A stretch of 64,000 bases of DNA, from NCBI RefSeq assembly GCF_024809855.1, contig NZ_JANUEM010000001.1:310001-374000 (forward strand). Direction: 5' to 3'. Below are positions 50,480-60,223 of the stretch, piece by piece (within the stretch, counting starts at the first letter, position 1; each line of letters opens with the position of its first letter). The notes under the pieces were generated by a model. It did no database searches, had not been told where the DNA came from, and was given only the letters and a program-made list of their open reading frames with translations. A program made the translations under genes and the position numbers. The stretch is from Rheinheimera pacifica (GTDB lineage: Bacteria > Pseudomonadota > Gammaproteobacteria > Enterobacterales > Alteromonadaceae).

Positions 50480-51487
50480 CTAGGTGACTTCGTCGCGCTT
50501 TTCCCGGCCCAGTAAATCCAGTGCCGCCAGTTTTGCATCTTTAGCCTGATACAGCACCTGATAGATCTGCTCGGTAATCGGCATTTCTACACCAACACGC
50601 TGAGCCAGATTAAACACTTCTTTGGCGTTACGATAACCTTCAACTACCTGGCCAATAGTCTGTATCGCCTCTTCAACACCCTTTCCCTGCCCCAGCAGTA
50701 AACCAAAACGTCGGTTGCGTGACTGGTTATCAGTACAGGTAAGCACCAAATCGCCCAAACCTGCCATACCCATAAAGGTGTCTTTTTTTGCGCCAAGCGC
50801 ACAGCCTAAGCGGCACATCTCGGTAAGGCCACGGGTAATTAATGCCGTACGGGCATTAGCACCAAAACCGATACCATCGGCCATACCAGCACCAATGGCA
50901 ATGACATTCTTAACTGCACCACCCAGCTGAACACCGATAAAGTCGGTGTTGGTGTACACTCTGAAGCTTTTTGCACAGTGCAGTAAATCTGATAACTCGC
51001 GGATAAACTCCGGGTCGGTAGAAGACAATGAAATCGCTGTCGGCAAACCCATAGCCATTTCTTTGGCAAAAGTAGGCCCGGAAAACACTGCCAGTGATAC
51101 CCGCTCGCCCAGAATATCGCGCGCCACATCCTGCAGGAGTCTGCCGGTATCTGGTTCCAGGCCTTTGGTGGCCCAGGCAACACGGCCCTCAGCCTGCAAA
51201 TGCGGTTTAATCAGTTGCAGTGTGTCAGCAAAAGCATGGCTTGGTACCACGAGCAAAATATCGCGGCTACTGGCAACAACCTCAGCTAAGTTTGAGCTTA
51301 CCTGCAAAGTTGCCGGCAAACGGACATCCGGCAAATACTTCTGGTTAACCCGCTGCTCTGCCATCCGGGCCATTTCCTGCTCGTTACGGCCCCACAAACT
51401 GATGGTATTGCCATTACGCGCCAGACAAATAGCCAGAGCAGTGCCATAAGACCCTGCTCCAATCACAGCAATTGCTGAAGGCTGCAT
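50480..51487 (-). CDS. gpsA: Glycerol-3-phosphate dehydrogenase [NAD(P)+]
   Basis: GpsA reduces dihydroxyacetone phosphate to glycerol-3-phosphate for phospholipid synthesis. The 335 residues (E. coli 339) begin with the dinucleotide loop [55 protein letters not shown] (with the catalytic lysine) and [14 protein letters not shown] are typical. It follows secB by 3 bp in the conserved order yibN-grxC-secB-gpsA. Confidence 0.98.
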   Translation of the reverse strand: MQPSAIAVIGAGSYGTALAICLARNGNTISLWGRNEQEMARMAEQRVNQKYLPDVRLPATLQVSSNLAEVVASSRDILLVVPSHAFADTLQLIKPHLQAEGRVAWATKGLEPDTGRLLQDVARDILGERVSLAVFSGPTFAKEMAMGLPTAISLSSTDPEFIRELSDLLHCAKSFRVYTNTDFIGVQLGGAVKNVIAIGAGMADGIGFGANARTALITRGLTEMCRLGCALGAKKDTFMGMAGLGDLVLTCTDNQSRNRRFGLLLGQGKGVEEAIQTIGQVVEGYRNAKEVFNLAQRVGVEMPITEQIYQVLYQAKDAKLAALDLLGREKRDEVT

Positions 51488-51490
51488 TGT

Positions 51491-51976
51491 TTAAGCGTCT
51501 GCCTTCACGCCCTGCATTTCTGCCTGACGTTTTTGCAGGTATTGCGCAAACAGCGCGTCAAAATTCACCGGCGCCAGGTTCAGCTGTGGGAAAGTACCAC
51601 GGTTTACCAGGTTAGATACGGCTTCACGGGCATAAGGGAATAATGTGTTCGGGCAGAAAGACGCTAACATATGCGCCATTTGCGAGTCTTCCAGTTGACC
51701 GATAGAGAAAATACCTGCTTGCTGAACTTCACATAAAAATGCAACTTCGCCTTCTACTTTAGTGGTGACTGTCAGTGACAGTACAACCTGATACACGTTG
51801 TCTTCCAGCTTTTCGCTGCGGGTATCTAAATCCAGTTGCACTTCCGGTTTCCATTCCTTACGGAAAATAGCAGGTGCGTTAGGTGCTTCAAACGAAATGT
51901 CTTTTACGAAAATACGCTGGATAGCAAATTGTAAACCCTGCTCAGTGGCAACGCCGTTTACTTGTTGTTCGGCCAT
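51491..51976 (-). CDS. secB: Protein-export chaperone SecB
   Basis: SecB keeps preproteins unfolded and hands them to SecA. The 161 residues (E. coli 155) include [19 protein letters not shown] at the substrate groove, [20 protein letters not shown], and [20 protein letters not shown], with [12 protein letters not shown] near the end. It lies between grxC and gpsA, as in E. coli. Confidence 0.98.
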   Translation of the reverse strand: MAEQQVNGVATEQGLQFAIQRIFVKDISFEAPNAPAIFRKEWKPEVQLDLDTRSEKLEDNVYQVVLSLTVTTKVEGEVAFLCEVQQAGIFSIGQLEDSQMAHMLASFCPNTLFPYAREAVSNLVNRGTFPQLNLAPVNFDALFAQYLQKRQAEMQGVKADA

Positions 51977-51996
51977 GATAATTCCTGTTGTTGTAT

Positions 51997-52254
51997 TTAT
52001 GATTGCAATAAAGGATCGAGCTTACCTGCCGCATCAAGCGCCAGCATGTCATCGCATCCGCCAATATGCTGCCCGCCGATAAAGATCTGTGGCACTGTTG
52101 TACGCCCGGCTGCACGCTCGATCATCTGTGGGCGCAGCTCAGGTTGCTCGTCAATACGAATTTCCTCATAGGCCACGCCTTTGTTGTCCAGTACTGACTT
52201 TGCGCGAACACAATAAGGACAATAGGCCTTAGTGTAAATAGTCACTTGCGACAT
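51997..52254 (-). CDS. grxC: Glutaredoxin 3
   Basis: This small redox protein reduces disulfides with glutathione in the cytoplasm. It has 85 residues (E. coli 83) with the active site [11 protein letters not shown], the cis-proline segment [11 protein letters not shown] and the glutathione-binding GGCDDMLAL. The ATG at 52254 is used; the codon before it is a TTG. It begins 3 bp after the yibN stop. Confidence 0.97.
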   Translation of the reverse strand: MSQVTIYTKAYCPYCVRAKSVLDNKGVAYEEIRIDEQPELRPQMIERAAGRTTVPQIFIGGQHIGGCDDMLALDAAGKLDPLLQS

Positions 52255-52257
52255 CAA

Positions 52258-52698
52258 TTACCTCTTCGATTTAACGACCGGCAAACTGGCACCTGTCCAG
52301 CTGCCCATACCGCCCTGTAATACGGATACAGTAGTGAAGCCTTGTTTAACTAAACTGGAAGCCGCTTTTGATGCCGTCATTCCAGCCTGACATACCACAA
52401 TAATGGGCACGTCTTTTTGCTTTTCAAGCCCGGCCAGTTGTTGTTTTTCAATATCAGCCAGCGGTAAGTGTCTGGCGCCGGTGATATGGCCTTTGGCAAA
52501 ATCGGCTTCAGCGCGGATATCCAGCACCACCGCATTGTTGCGGTTTACCTGCAATGTCAGATCTGTAGGGGATATCTGTTTTATGGCAGAAAAACGCGAC
52601 TTGATCAGGCTGCTGACTAACATAATAAATAACACCACCCAAACCGCACTTAAGATCGGATGATTAGTAATAAACTCTATATACTGCTGCATACTCAT
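52258..52698 (-). CDS. yibN: Membrane-anchored rhodanese-like protein YibN
   Basis: This 146-residue protein has one N-terminal membrane helix (ILSAVWVVLFIMLVSSLI) and a cytoplasmic rhodanese domain. The active-site cysteine is present in VVCQAGMTASKAAS, and VVLDIRAEADFAKGHITGA is the family start, so it may move sulfur. YibN of E. coli has been linked to inner-membrane protein insertion; here only the fold and the neighbourhood (before grxC and secB) support a name. Confidence 0.93.
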   Translation of the reverse strand: MSMQQYIEFITNHPILSAVWVVLFIMLVSSLIKSRFSAIKQISPTDLTLQVNRNNAVVLDIRAEADFAKGHITGARHLPLADIEKQQLAGLEKQKDVPIIVVCQAGMTASKAASSLVKQGFTTVSVLQGGMGSWTGASLPVVKSKR

Positions 52699-52850
52699 TC
52701 TGCTTATCGGAAAATAAACCAGCGCAGAGTATACTCAGTTTGCCCGCCCTGAGCCAGCACACTGCCGATACAGGGCTGGAGAATTACACAAAATTCGGTA
52801 AGATAGCCATTCACTTTGTCCGCATGTCTTAGCTAAACAACGGAGCACAC

Positions 52851-54395
52851 ATGACCAGTCGCAAAAAACCTTTGGTATTATTAATTCTCGATGGCTGGGG
52901 CTACCGGGAAGAGACCAGCAACAATGCGATTGCCCAGGCCAACACTCCGGTAATGGACCAGTTATGGCGCGATTACCCACATACTCTGATTTCAGGTTCA
53001 GGGCTGGATGTCGGCTTGCCTGACGGCCAGATGGGTAATTCAGAAGTCGGCCATGTTAATCTGGGCTCCGGCCGCGTGGTATACCAGGATTTTACCCGCA
53101 TAACCAAAGCCATCAGCGATGGAGATTTCTTTACCAACCCGGTACTGACAACCGCAGTAAAAGCTGCCGCCGGGCAAAAAAAAGCAGTACATATTATGGG
53201 GCTGCTATCTCTTGGTGGCGTACACAGCCATGAAGATCATATACTGGCCATGATTAAACTGGCAGAGCAACAAGGTGCCGGCCCGGTTTATTTACATGCC
53301 TTTCTTGACGGCCGCGATACCCCGCCACGCAGTGCTCAGGCCTCGCTGGAAAAAATTCAGGCACATTTTGCCAGCAGCGGCAATGGCCAGATAGCCTCCG
53401 TTATTGGCCGTTACTTTGCCATGGACCGCGATAAACGCTGGGATCGGGTGCAAAAGGCTTATGATCTGATTACTCAGGGCAAAGCAGATTTTCAGGCAAC
53501 AGATGCCGTTACTGCGTTACAACAAGCTTATCAACGCGATGAAAATGACGAATTTGTCAAAGCCACCGCAATACTCACTAAAGATGGCACAGCGGTAAAA
53601 ATGCAGGATGGTGATGCGCTGATTTTTATGAATTTCCGGGCTGATCGTGCTCGCCAGTTCAGCCGCGCCTTTATCAATGATGATTTTGATGGCTTTAAAC
53701 GCGAATACCGCCCGGCCCTGAGCAGCTTTGTTATGCTGACAGAATATGCTGCCGACATTAAAGCCCCTTGCGCCTACCCGCCAGAAGGCCTGAACAATGT
53801 ATTGGGCGAATGGCTGGCCAAACACCACAAAACCCAGTTACGTATTTCAGAAACTGAAAAATATGCCCATGTGACCTTTTTCTTCAGCGGAGGCCGGGAA
53901 GAGCTGTTTGACGGCGAACAACGTATTCTGGTTGACTCACCCAAAGTAGCGACATACGACCTGCAACCGGAAATGAGCTCAACAGAGCTAACCGACAAGC
54001 TGGTAGCTGCGATACATAGCGGCGAATTTGACGTTATTATCTGTAACTACCCGAACGGAGATATGGTGGGCCACACCGGTATTATGTCTGCCGCTATAAA
54101 AGCTGTTGAGGCCGTTGATTCCTGCATTGGCCGTGTTGTTGCCGCGCTGCAGGAAGTGGATGGCGAATGCCTGATCACAGCAGACCATGGCAATGCCGAG
54201 CAGATGCTGGACACTGAATCTGGCCAGGCTCATACCGCCCACACCAGCGGCCCGGTGCCGTTAATCTATGTTGGCCGCCAGGCAAGCGTGGTTGAAGGCG
54301 GGATCCTGAGTGATATTGCGCCTACCATGTTGCATTTAATGTCGATGCCAGTACCTGCAGAGATGACAGGTAAAGTACTGATGCAGCCGAAATAG
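52851..54395 (+). CDS. gpmI: 2,3-bisphosphoglycerate-independent phosphoglycerate mutase
   Basis: GpmI (GpmM) interconverts 3- and 2-phosphoglycerate using two manganese ions. At 514 residues it equals the E. coli length. Metal sites lie in [14 protein letters not shown] and [13 protein letters not shown], and the phosphorylated serine is in [32 protein letters not shown] and [12 protein letters not shown] complete the set. The envC start follows the stop codon directly, and yibQ comes next. Confidence 0.98.
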   Translation: MTSRKKPLVLLILDGWGYREETSNNAIAQANTPVMDQLWRDYPHTLISGSGLDVGLPDGQMGNSEVGHVNLGSGRVVYQDFTRITKAISDGDFFTNPVLTTAVKAAAGQKKAVHIMGLLSLGGVHSHEDHILAMIKLAEQQGAGPVYLHAFLDGRDTPPRSAQASLEKIQAHFASSGNGQIASVIGRYFAMDRDKRWDRVQKAYDLITQGKADFQATDAVTALQQAYQRDENDEFVKATAILTKDGTAVKMQDGDALIFMNFRADRARQFSRAFINDDFDGFKREYRPALSSFVMLTEYAADIKAPCAYPPEGLNNVLGEWLAKHHKTQLRISETEKYAHVTFFFSGGREELFDGEQRILVDSPKVATYDLQPEMSSTELTDKLVAAIHSGEFDVIICNYPNGDMVGHTGIMSAAIKAVEAVDSCIGRVVAALQEVDGECLITADHGNAEQMLDTESGQAHTAHTSGPVPLIYVGRQASVVEGGILSDIAPTMLHLMSMPVPAEMTGKVLMQPK

Positions 54396-55535
54396 ATGCC
54401 TCTACACTGTGTAAAACGCTATTTACAGCAGTCTTGTTGGCTGCTGTGCTTTTGCCTGCCTGTAACCAGCGTTGCCCAGCAGCAGGAGCAAGAGCTGGCA
54501 GAAGTTAAACAGCAAATACAGCAAACAGAAAAAGAAGTTAAACAGCAACAGAAACAGCTGGAGCAAGCAGAAAAAACACTGCAACAGTCTGATAAAGCAC
54601 TGGCAGAAGCCTCAGCCAGCGTGCGCGAAACCGAACAGCAACGCCAGCAACTTATTACGCGCGAGCAACAATTACTTAAGCAAAAAACAGAGCTGGAGCA
54701 AGGCCTGCAGCAACAGCAAAAATTGCTGGCATCACAGCTAAAAAGCGCTTACAGCCTGGGGCAGCACGACTATAGCCGCATGTTGCTAAACCAGCAGGAT
54801 GCAGGCAAGCTGGAGCGGGTACTTAGTTACTACCAGTACTTTAACCGTGCCCGCATACAACAACTGGCTGAACTTAATAACACCATAAGCCAACTGCAGC
54901 AGGTTTTGTCTGAGCTAAACGACAAACAGCAGCAACTGGCGCAAACCCTGACTGTACTGCAACAGCAACAGCAACAACTGCTTGGCGCCAAAACAGAACA
55001 ACAACAAGCTGTTGGCAGGCTGCAGGCCATGTTAAAACAACAGGGGCGGCAGCTGGATTATCTGCGTCAGAACGAAGCCAGCTTGCAAAGCAAACTGGAA
55101 GAGCTGCGCCGGCTGGCACAACAGGCACGGGAACTGGCCGGGCTGAACAAAGACAAAGGCAAGCTAAACTGGCCCGTGCAAGGCAGCCTGCTACAACGCT
55201 TTGGCGAAAGCCGTCAGGGCGGTATCTCATCCCGTGGCATTCTGATCCAAAGTACAGAAGGTCAGGCCGTTAAAGCGGTAGCTGATGGTCAGGTCATTTA
55301 TGCCGACTGGCTTAAAGGTTATGGCTGGGTCATAGTGTTGGACCACGGCGCAGGTTTTATGAGCCTGTATGGCCATAACCAAAACCTGCTGAAAAAGCCA
55401 GGCACCCGTATCAGCGCCGGTGAAACCATTGCTCTGGCCGGCAGCAGCGGCGGCCAGTCTGTTGCCGGGTTGTATTTTGAGATCCGTAATAAAGGTGAAG
55501 CAGTAAACCCGTTGCAATGGCTTGGCAGAAATTAG
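54396..55535 (+). CDS. envC: Murein hydrolase activator EnvC
   Basis: EnvC is periplasmic and activates the amidases AmiA and AmiB at the division septum, controlled by FtsEX. The 379 residues start with a signal peptide (SCWLLCFCLPVTSVAQ), continue with a long glutamine-rich coiled coil (about residues 25-240) and end with a LytM (M23-like) domain. The metal site of that domain is lost: the position of HxH reads LYFEI, as in E. coli EnvC, so it activates rather than cuts. The end SSGGQSVAGLYFEIRNKG matches the E. coli protein closely. ftsEX lies 3 kb away on the other strand. Confidence 0.95.
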   Translation: MPLHCVKRYLQQSCWLLCFCLPVTSVAQQQEQELAEVKQQIQQTEKEVKQQQKQLEQAEKTLQQSDKALAEASASVRETEQQRQQLITREQQLLKQKTELEQGLQQQQKLLASQLKSAYSLGQHDYSRMLLNQQDAGKLERVLSYYQYFNRARIQQLAELNNTISQLQQVLSELNDKQQQLAQTLTVLQQQQQQLLGAKTEQQQAVGRLQAMLKQQGRQLDYLRQNEASLQSKLEELRRLAQQARELAGLNKDKGKLNWPVQGSLLQRFGESRQGGISSRGILIQSTEGQAVKAVADGQVIYADWLKGYGWVIVLDHGAGFMSLYGHNQNLLKKPGTRISAGETIALAGSSGGQSVAGLYFEIRNKGEAVNPLQWLGRN

Positions 55536-55561
55536 CAGATGAAAATAGGAATAACAGTAAC

Positions 55562-56335
55562 GTGCGTTTGTTAACTTACCTGCTATTTAGCCTGCTTAGC
55601 GTACCGCTTTATGCCGTAGAGCCCAATGCCAGAATAGCTATTATCATTGACGATATTGGTTATCAAAAATCTGATTTAAAACTTGTTGATTTACCTTTTC
55701 CGTTAACTTACGCCGTGTTGCCACACACACCTTACGGTGCCCAGGCGGCACGGCAGGCTTTTGCGCAACAAAAAGAGGTAATGTTGCATATGCCAATGGA
55801 GGCCAGCAACGGCAAAGCACTTGGCCCGGGAGCCCTGACCAGTGACATGTCAAAACAGCAAGTTCAGCACACCTTAGAGTTAGCTTTAGCTGATATTCCT
55901 TACGCCATTGGTGTTAATAATCATATGGGCAGCCTTTACACCGCGCAGGAACAACCAATGGCCTGGATGATGGAGTACTTAAGCCGCCGCCAGCTGTTTT
56001 TTGTCGACAGCCTTACCACGCCAAACAGCACAGCAACCAAATATGCCAGCCATTACGGTGTGACACATTTAAGCCGGCATGTGTTTCTGGATAACATACA
56101 AACAGAAGCCGCTATCACAATACAGTTTGAGCAGTTACTTGCCATTGCCCGCAAGCGCCACAGCGCCATTGCTATTGGCCACCCTTATCCGGAAACATAC
56201 CGCTTTTTACGTAAAAACTTGCCGCTATTGCACCAACAAGGCATAGAACTGGTTAGTATTTCGGCGCTATTGCCAGCAGGTCACAATATCGTTGCTGCCG
56301 GTTTCACTGCACCGGCTATTTCAGCGGCGCAGTAA
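55562..56335 (+). CDS. yibQ: Divergent polysaccharide deacetylase family protein (YibQ)
   Basis: This exported 257-residue protein has a signal peptide (LLTYLLFSLLSVPLYA) followed directly by the family start RIAIIIDDIGYQKSD. VMLHMPMEAS, IGVNNHMGSLYT and FFVDSLTTPNSTA are the conserved blocks that form a NodB-like metal site. A role in envelope polysaccharide modification is assumed; no substrate is known. I chose the GTG at 55562 so that the signal peptide is N-terminal. An ATG at 55517 overlaps envC by 19 bp and would put 15 polar residues in front. Confidence 0.9.
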   Translation: MRLLTYLLFSLLSVPLYAVEPNARIAIIIDDIGYQKSDLKLVDLPFPLTYAVLPHTPYGAQAARQAFAQQKEVMLHMPMEASNGKALGPGALTSDMSKQQVQHTLELALADIPYAIGVNNHMGSLYTAQEQPMAWMMEYLSRRQLFFVDSLTTPNSTATKYASHYGVTHLSRHVFLDNIQTEAAITIQFEQLLAIARKRHSAIAIGHPYPETYRFLRKNLPLLHQQGIELVSISALLPAGHNIVAAGFTAPAISAAQ

Positions 56336-56347
56336 AGTAACAGGCAT

Positions 56348-56376
56348 AAAAAAACCGCCGGTTGGCGGTTCTTTTT
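56348..56376. terminator. Bidirectional terminator between yibQ and rpoH
   Basis: AACCGCC (56353-56359) and GGCGGTT (56364-56370) form a stem with a GGTT loop, flanked by A and T runs on both sides. It lies between the converging yibQ and rpoH genes. Confidence 0.92.
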
Positions 56377-56386
56377 ATACTCAGGC

Positions 56387-57238
56387 TTAGCTCATAGCAG
56401 CCTGCAGCTTTTTCATTGCATTCTTTTCTAACTGACGTACACGCTCAGCAGACACACTGTATCTGTCGGCCAGTTCCTGTAATGTCAGCTTGTTGTGGTC
56501 AAGCCAGCGGGCACGGATAATATCCTGGCTACGGTCGTCAAGAGTACGCATTGCAGCCTGTAAACGGTCTACTGCTGCGTTATCCCACTGATCTTCTTCT
56601 ACCCGTAGTGCCAGATCAGAGGCTTTATCCTGCAGATAATACGCCGGTGCAGTATAAGCTGCTTCGTCATCATCATCCGGCGCGTCAAATGGCATATCGT
56701 AGTTGCTCATGCGTGATTCCATCTCACGCACTTCATGCTCGGCCACACCCAGCGACTCCGCTACGTTCTTCACTTCTTCCTGGTTAAACCAGCCTAAGTG
56801 TTTTTTGGCTTTACGCAGGTTAAAGAACAGTTTGCGCTGGGCTTTAGTGGTCGCAATTTTGACGATGCGCCAGTTTTTCAGCACATACTCATGAATTTCA
56901 GCTTTAATCCAGTGCACAGCAAAAGAAACCAAACGCACACCAACATTCGGGTCAAAACGTTTTACCGCTTTCATCAGGCCGATATTGCCTTCCTGAATTA
57001 AATCGCTTACCGGTAAACCATAACCAGAGTAACTGCGCGCAATATGCACCACAAACCGCAGGTGTGACATGATTAACTGGCGCGCGGCTTCCAAATCACC
57101 ATTCTGGTGTAAACGTTCAGCCAGGTTGCGCTCTTCTTCTGCGCTGAGCATGGCAATGGAACTGACAGCATGAGTGTAAGCTTCCAGGCTGCTGCTGGCT
57201 GCTACCGGTAGTGACATCATTTCTGCTGTATCGCTCAT
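56387..57238 (-). CDS. rpoH: RNA polymerase heat-shock sigma factor RpoH (sigma32)
   Basis: RpoH directs transcription of chaperones and proteases in heat shock. The 283 residues (E. coli 284) carry region 2 ([38 protein letters not shown]), the RpoH box around [15 protein letters not shown] and the region 4 helix-turn-helix [20 protein letters not shown]. It lies downstream of ftsY-ftsE-ftsX on the same strand, the conserved order, with 124 bp in between. That gap holds a perfect CIRCE element and a likely sigmaE promoter, which implies control different from E. coli. Confidence 0.98.
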   Translation of the reverse strand: MSDTAEMMSLPVAASSSLEAYTHAVSSIAMLSAEEERNLAERLHQNGDLEAARQLIMSHLRFVVHIARSYSGYGLPVSDLIQEGNIGLMKAVKRFDPNVGVRLVSFAVHWIKAEIHEYVLKNWRIVKIATTKAQRKLFFNLRKAKKHLGWFNQEEVKNVAESLGVAEHEVREMESRMSNYDMPFDAPDDDDEAAYTAPAYYLQDKASDLALRVEEDQWDNAAVDRLQAAMRTLDDRSQDIIRARWLDHNKLTLQELADRYSVSAERVRQLEKNAMKKLQAAMS

Positions 57239-57271
57239 TTTTATGTCCTGTCCTAACTAAGTGAACCGATA

Positions 57272-57298
57272 TTAGCACTCTTTGACAGAGAGTGCTAA
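57272..57298. promoter_or_regulatory. Perfect CIRCE element (HrcA operator) upstream of rpoH
   Basis: TTAGCACTC (57272-57280), nine bases, and GAGTGCTAA (57290-57298) is an exact copy of the CIRCE consensus, including the 9-bp spacer. HrcA, the repressor that binds CIRCE, usually controls groESL or dnaK operons. The element lies 33 bp ahead of the rpoH start and covers the spacer and -10 region of the predicted sigmaE promoter. Confidence 0.92.
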
Positions 57299-57308
57299 TT
57301 TAAGTTGC
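57281..57308 (-). promoter_or_regulatory. Likely sigmaE promoter of rpoH
   Basis: On the minus strand GCAACTT (57308-57302), a 16-bp spacer and TCAAA (57285-57281) match the sigmaE consensus GGAACTT-N16-TCAAA with one mismatch. Transcription should start near 57274, giving a leader of about 36 bases. The E. coli rpoH P3 promoter is also sigmaE dependent. Confidence 0.65.
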
Positions 57309-57362
57309 TGCAGTTTTTAGATCTGCTTATTCTAAAAATTGTGATGTAATAATTAAACGTTA

Positions 57363-58346
57363 TTAAGGGCCGGTAGGTTCAATCGCGCTGATATGGCGGC
57401 GTACTGAAAGGTAAGAGCCGGTCAGGCCCAGTAATACTGCCAGCAACATTAAACTGAAAAACTCTGTTATGCTAAACGCCATCAGACGGAAATCGCTATC
57501 GTATAAAGAGGTAACGCTGCCAATAGCGCCTTGCAGCCACCACAGCATGGCTTCGACAATCAAAAACGCCAGCAAACCACCGAATACACCAAACCATACA
57601 CCACTATATAAGAACGGCCGCTGAATAAAGGCATCGGTAGCCCCAACCAGCTTCATGATTTCAATTTCGTCTTTTTTACTCATAATAGATAGCCGGATGG
57701 TATTGCCAATGATCAGCAATACCGCGCCCAGCAATAAAACTGCGATGACCAGCACTGCCTGACGTAGCAGGCCTACAATGGCATCAAGCCGGGTAAGCCA
57801 GTCGATATCCAGCTTACCAAACTCGACAATACGCTCTTTTGACAAGCGCTCCAGCAACTGGCGGGCACTGCCGGCGCTGGTGTTTTTTGGCAATACCAGC
57901 AACACATCCGGTAATGGGTTATCTGTCAGGTAAGTTAGTGCGGCACCAAAACCTGAAACATCGGCAAATTCATCCAGTGCCTGCTGCTTGCTGATATGGG
58001 TGACGCGGGCAATGTCATTGTCGGCCTGCAAAATTCTCAGCAAACTGTTAATTTGCCTGTCGTCAGTACCATCTTTAATAAACAGGCTAATCTCAGCCGC
58101 CTGGGTAAAGCTGTCACTCACCTGCTGCACATTTTTTACCAGCAGATGTAAGGTAGCAGGTAATGTCAGACTTACGCCCAGCACCCCGATAGTAAGAATA
58201 GAAGCCGAAGGCGTACGCCATAACTCGCCCAGGCTAAACAGTGCCTGACGGACATGATTAACCCAAAACATGATAAAGCGACGGCCCAAACTAATTTTAT
58301 GCGCCGAAGCGCCGCTGCTGGCTCGGCCGGAGAACAGAATACTCAT
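57363..58346 (-). CDS. ftsX: Cell division protein FtsX
   Basis: FtsX is the membrane part of the FtsEX ABC-like complex, which activates EnvC and peptidoglycan amidases at the septum. The 327 residues have an N-terminal cytoplasmic tail, a first membrane helix (ILTIGVLGVSLTLPATLHLL) and a periplasmic domain of about 120 residues. Three further helices follow, with IEIMKLVGATDAFIQRPFLY between helices two and three. The start overlaps the ftsE stop by 4 bp. A second in-frame ATG at codon 26 is possible. Confidence 0.96.
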   Translation of the reverse strand: MSILFSGRASSGASAHKISLGRRFIMFWVNHVRQALFSLGELWRTPSASILTIGVLGVSLTLPATLHLLVKNVQQVSDSFTQAAEISLFIKDGTDDRQINSLLRILQADNDIARVTHISKQQALDEFADVSGFGAALTYLTDNPLPDVLLVLPKNTSAGSARQLLERLSKERIVEFGKLDIDWLTRLDAIVGLLRQAVLVIAVLLLGAVLLIIGNTIRLSIMSKKDEIEIMKLVGATDAFIQRPFLYSGVWFGVFGGLLAFLIVEAMLWWLQGAIGSVTSLYDSDFRLMAFSITEFFSLMLLAVLLGLTGSYLSVRRHISAIEPTGP

Positions 58347-59029
58347 AGTGGGTCTTCCTGATACTGCAGCAAGCCATCGTTAATCATTTTGCCTTGTTTT
58401 AATGTCAGAGTGCGGTACTTCATCCGCGCCACCAGGCCAAGGTCGTGGGTGGCAACCAGTACCGACACCCCTACCTGATTAAAAGCTTCAAACACCCGCA
58501 TAATGTCTTTGGACAAATCAGGGTCCAGGTTACCGGTAGGCTCATCGGCCAGCAGTAAAGGTGGTTTATTCACCACAGCCCGGGCAATACCCACCCGCTG
58601 TTGCTCACCACCGGATAACGTTTGTGGCAGGCAGCGTACTTTATCCAACAAACCCACTTTATCCAGTGCAGCATGCACACGCTTTACCATATCTTTGCCG
58701 CTAAAACCTTCTATCACCAGTGGCAGTGCAACATTGTCAAATACAGTGTGATTCATCAGCAGGCGGTGGTTTTGAAAAATAATGCCGACATCGCGGCGCA
58801 CATAAGGAATATGCGGCCGGCGAATACGGCTTAAATCCACGTCATTAATTAATACCCGGCCAACGCTGGGGCGCTCAATCAGGCTGATCAGCTTTAACAG
58901 CGTACTTTTACCGGCGCCGGAGTGGCCGGTAAGAAATGCCATCTCACCTTTTTCCAGTTTAAAACTGACACGATCCAGTGCAACAAAACCACCCGGATAG
59001 CTTTTACTGACCTGATCAAACTCCAGCAT
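58343..59029 (-). CDS. ftsE: Cell division ATP-binding protein FtsE
   Basis: FtsE is the ATPase of FtsEX. The 228 residues (E. coli 222) contain Walker [15 protein letters not shown], the ABC signature [14 protein letters not shown], Walker [17 protein letters not shown] and the switch histidine in LVATHDLG. It starts 2 bp after the ftsY stop and overlaps ftsX, so the three genes are one operon. Confidence 0.98.
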   Translation of the reverse strand: MLEFDQVSKSYPGGFVALDRVSFKLEKGEMAFLTGHSGAGKSTLLKLISLIERPSVGRVLINDVDLSRIRRPHIPYVRRDVGIIFQNHRLLMNHTVFDNVALPLVIEGFSGKDMVKRVHAALDKVGLLDKVRCLPQTLSGGEQQRVGIARAVVNKPPLLLADEPTGNLDPDLSKDIMRVFEAFNQVGVSVLVATHDLGLVARMKYRTLTLKQGKMINDGLLQYQEDPL

Positions 59030-59031
59030 AG

Positions 59032-60141
59032 TTAAGTGTCCCGGTTAAATAGCGCGCGAATAAAATCCTGGCTGTTAAATACGCGTAAATCGTCTATACC
59101 TTCGCCAACGCCAATGAAACGCAGTGGCACTTTAAATTGATCAGCAATGGCAAAAATTACGCCGCCCTTAGCGGTGCCATCCAGCTTGGTTAAGCTGATG
59201 CCGGTTAGCTGCACTGCCTCATTAAATACTTTGGCCTGACTGAGCGCATTTTGGCCTGTGCCGGCATCCAGCGTCAGCATCACTTCATGCGGTGCGGTCG
59301 GATCAATTTTTTGCAGTACCCGGACAATCTTTTTCAGCTCTTCCATCAGGTGAGCTTTATTTTGCAAACGACCGGCTGTGTCAGCAATTAACACATCCAC
59401 CTTACGTGCTTTGGCCGCCTGATACGCATCAAAAATAACTGAAGCACTGTCGGCACCGGTGTGCTGGGCAATAACCGGGATCTGGTTGCGTTCGCCCCAT
59501 ACCTGCAGTTGTTCTACTGCTGCAGCACGGAAGGTATCGCCTGCCGCCAGCATGACCGACTTACCCTGTTGTTTAAACTGTTGTGCCATTTTACCGATAG
59601 TGGTGGTTTTACCGACACCGTTAACACCTACCATTAAAATAACAAAAGGCCCGCCTGCATTTACCGGTAGCAAAGGTTGCTCAACATCTTTTAGCAGCGC
59701 TGCCATATCCTGCTGTAATTTTTCAAACAACAGCGAAGAGTCTTTCAGAGATTTACGATCTGCATGTTGCTCAAGCTGCCGGATCAGTTTCTGCGTGGTA
59801 TCAACACCTACATCGGCCAGCAGCAACTGGGTTTCCAGCTCTTCATACAGCTCGTCATCTATTTTGCGGCCGCTGAATAAACCCGCCAGGCCTGAGCCTA
59901 AGTTCAGGCTGGTTTTGGCTAAGCCCTGTTTTAACCGCGAGAAAAAACCGGTTTTTTTAGTGGATTCAATAACAGGTTCGACAGCCGCTACCGGCTCAGC
60001 TGTCGTTTCAGCTACAACCTCAACAGGTGCAGTTTCTGCCGGTTCAACATCAGATACAGTAGTGTCTGGCGCAGCAGTTTCAGCCTGGCTATCGTCTTTG
60101 CCAAAGCCAAGCCAGGAAAACAGTTTATTTTTTTTGCTCAT
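59032..60141 (-). CDS. ftsY: Signal recognition particle receptor FtsY
   Basis: FtsY receives SRP-ribosome complexes at the inner membrane. The 369 residues have a short N-terminal domain rich in acidic residues and alanine (about residues 1-70), an N helical bundle, and the G domain with MVGVNGVGKTTTIGKMAQQF, DTFRAAAVEQLQVWG, DTAGRLQNKAHLMEEL and SLTKLDGTAKGGV. The A domain is shorter than in E. coli (497 residues). It is divergent from rsmD, as in E. coli. Confidence 0.97.
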   Translation of the reverse strand: MSKKNKLFSWLGFGKDDSQAETAAPDTTVSDVEPAETAPVEVVAETTAEPVAAVEPVIESTKKTGFFSRLKQGLAKTSLNLGSGLAGLFSGRKIDDELYEELETQLLLADVGVDTTQKLIRQLEQHADRKSLKDSSLLFEKLQQDMAALLKDVEQPLLPVNAGGPFVILMVGVNGVGKTTTIGKMAQQFKQQGKSVMLAAGDTFRAAAVEQLQVWGERNQIPVIAQHTGADSASVIFDAYQAAKARKVDVLIADTAGRLQNKAHLMEELKKIVRVLQKIDPTAPHEVMLTLDAGTGQNALSQAKVFNEAVQLTGISLTKLDGTAKGGVIFAIADQFKVPLRFIGVGEGIDDLRVFNSQDFIRALFNRDT

Positions 60142-60223
60142 AAGCCCAAGTGTATGCAGATAAAAACTAAGGTAAACTTGGCCGTTATACTAACACCTTT
60201 GTGTTAAAGGCAAAACGGATTAG

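Noticed and set aside
55517..55561. Longer start of yibQ at the ATG at 55517
   Set aside because: It adds 15 polar residues in front of a typical signal peptide and overlaps envC; the GTG at 55562 fits the family better, though the point is not settled.
59459..60163. A 234-codon open frame on the plus strand opposite ftsY, and similar long antisense frames opposite glnG, typA and the chemoreceptor genes
   Set aside because: The sense frames encode highly conserved proteins with all motifs. The antisense frames are rich in serine and cysteine and have no recognisable domain, as expected from the codon bias of the sense gene.
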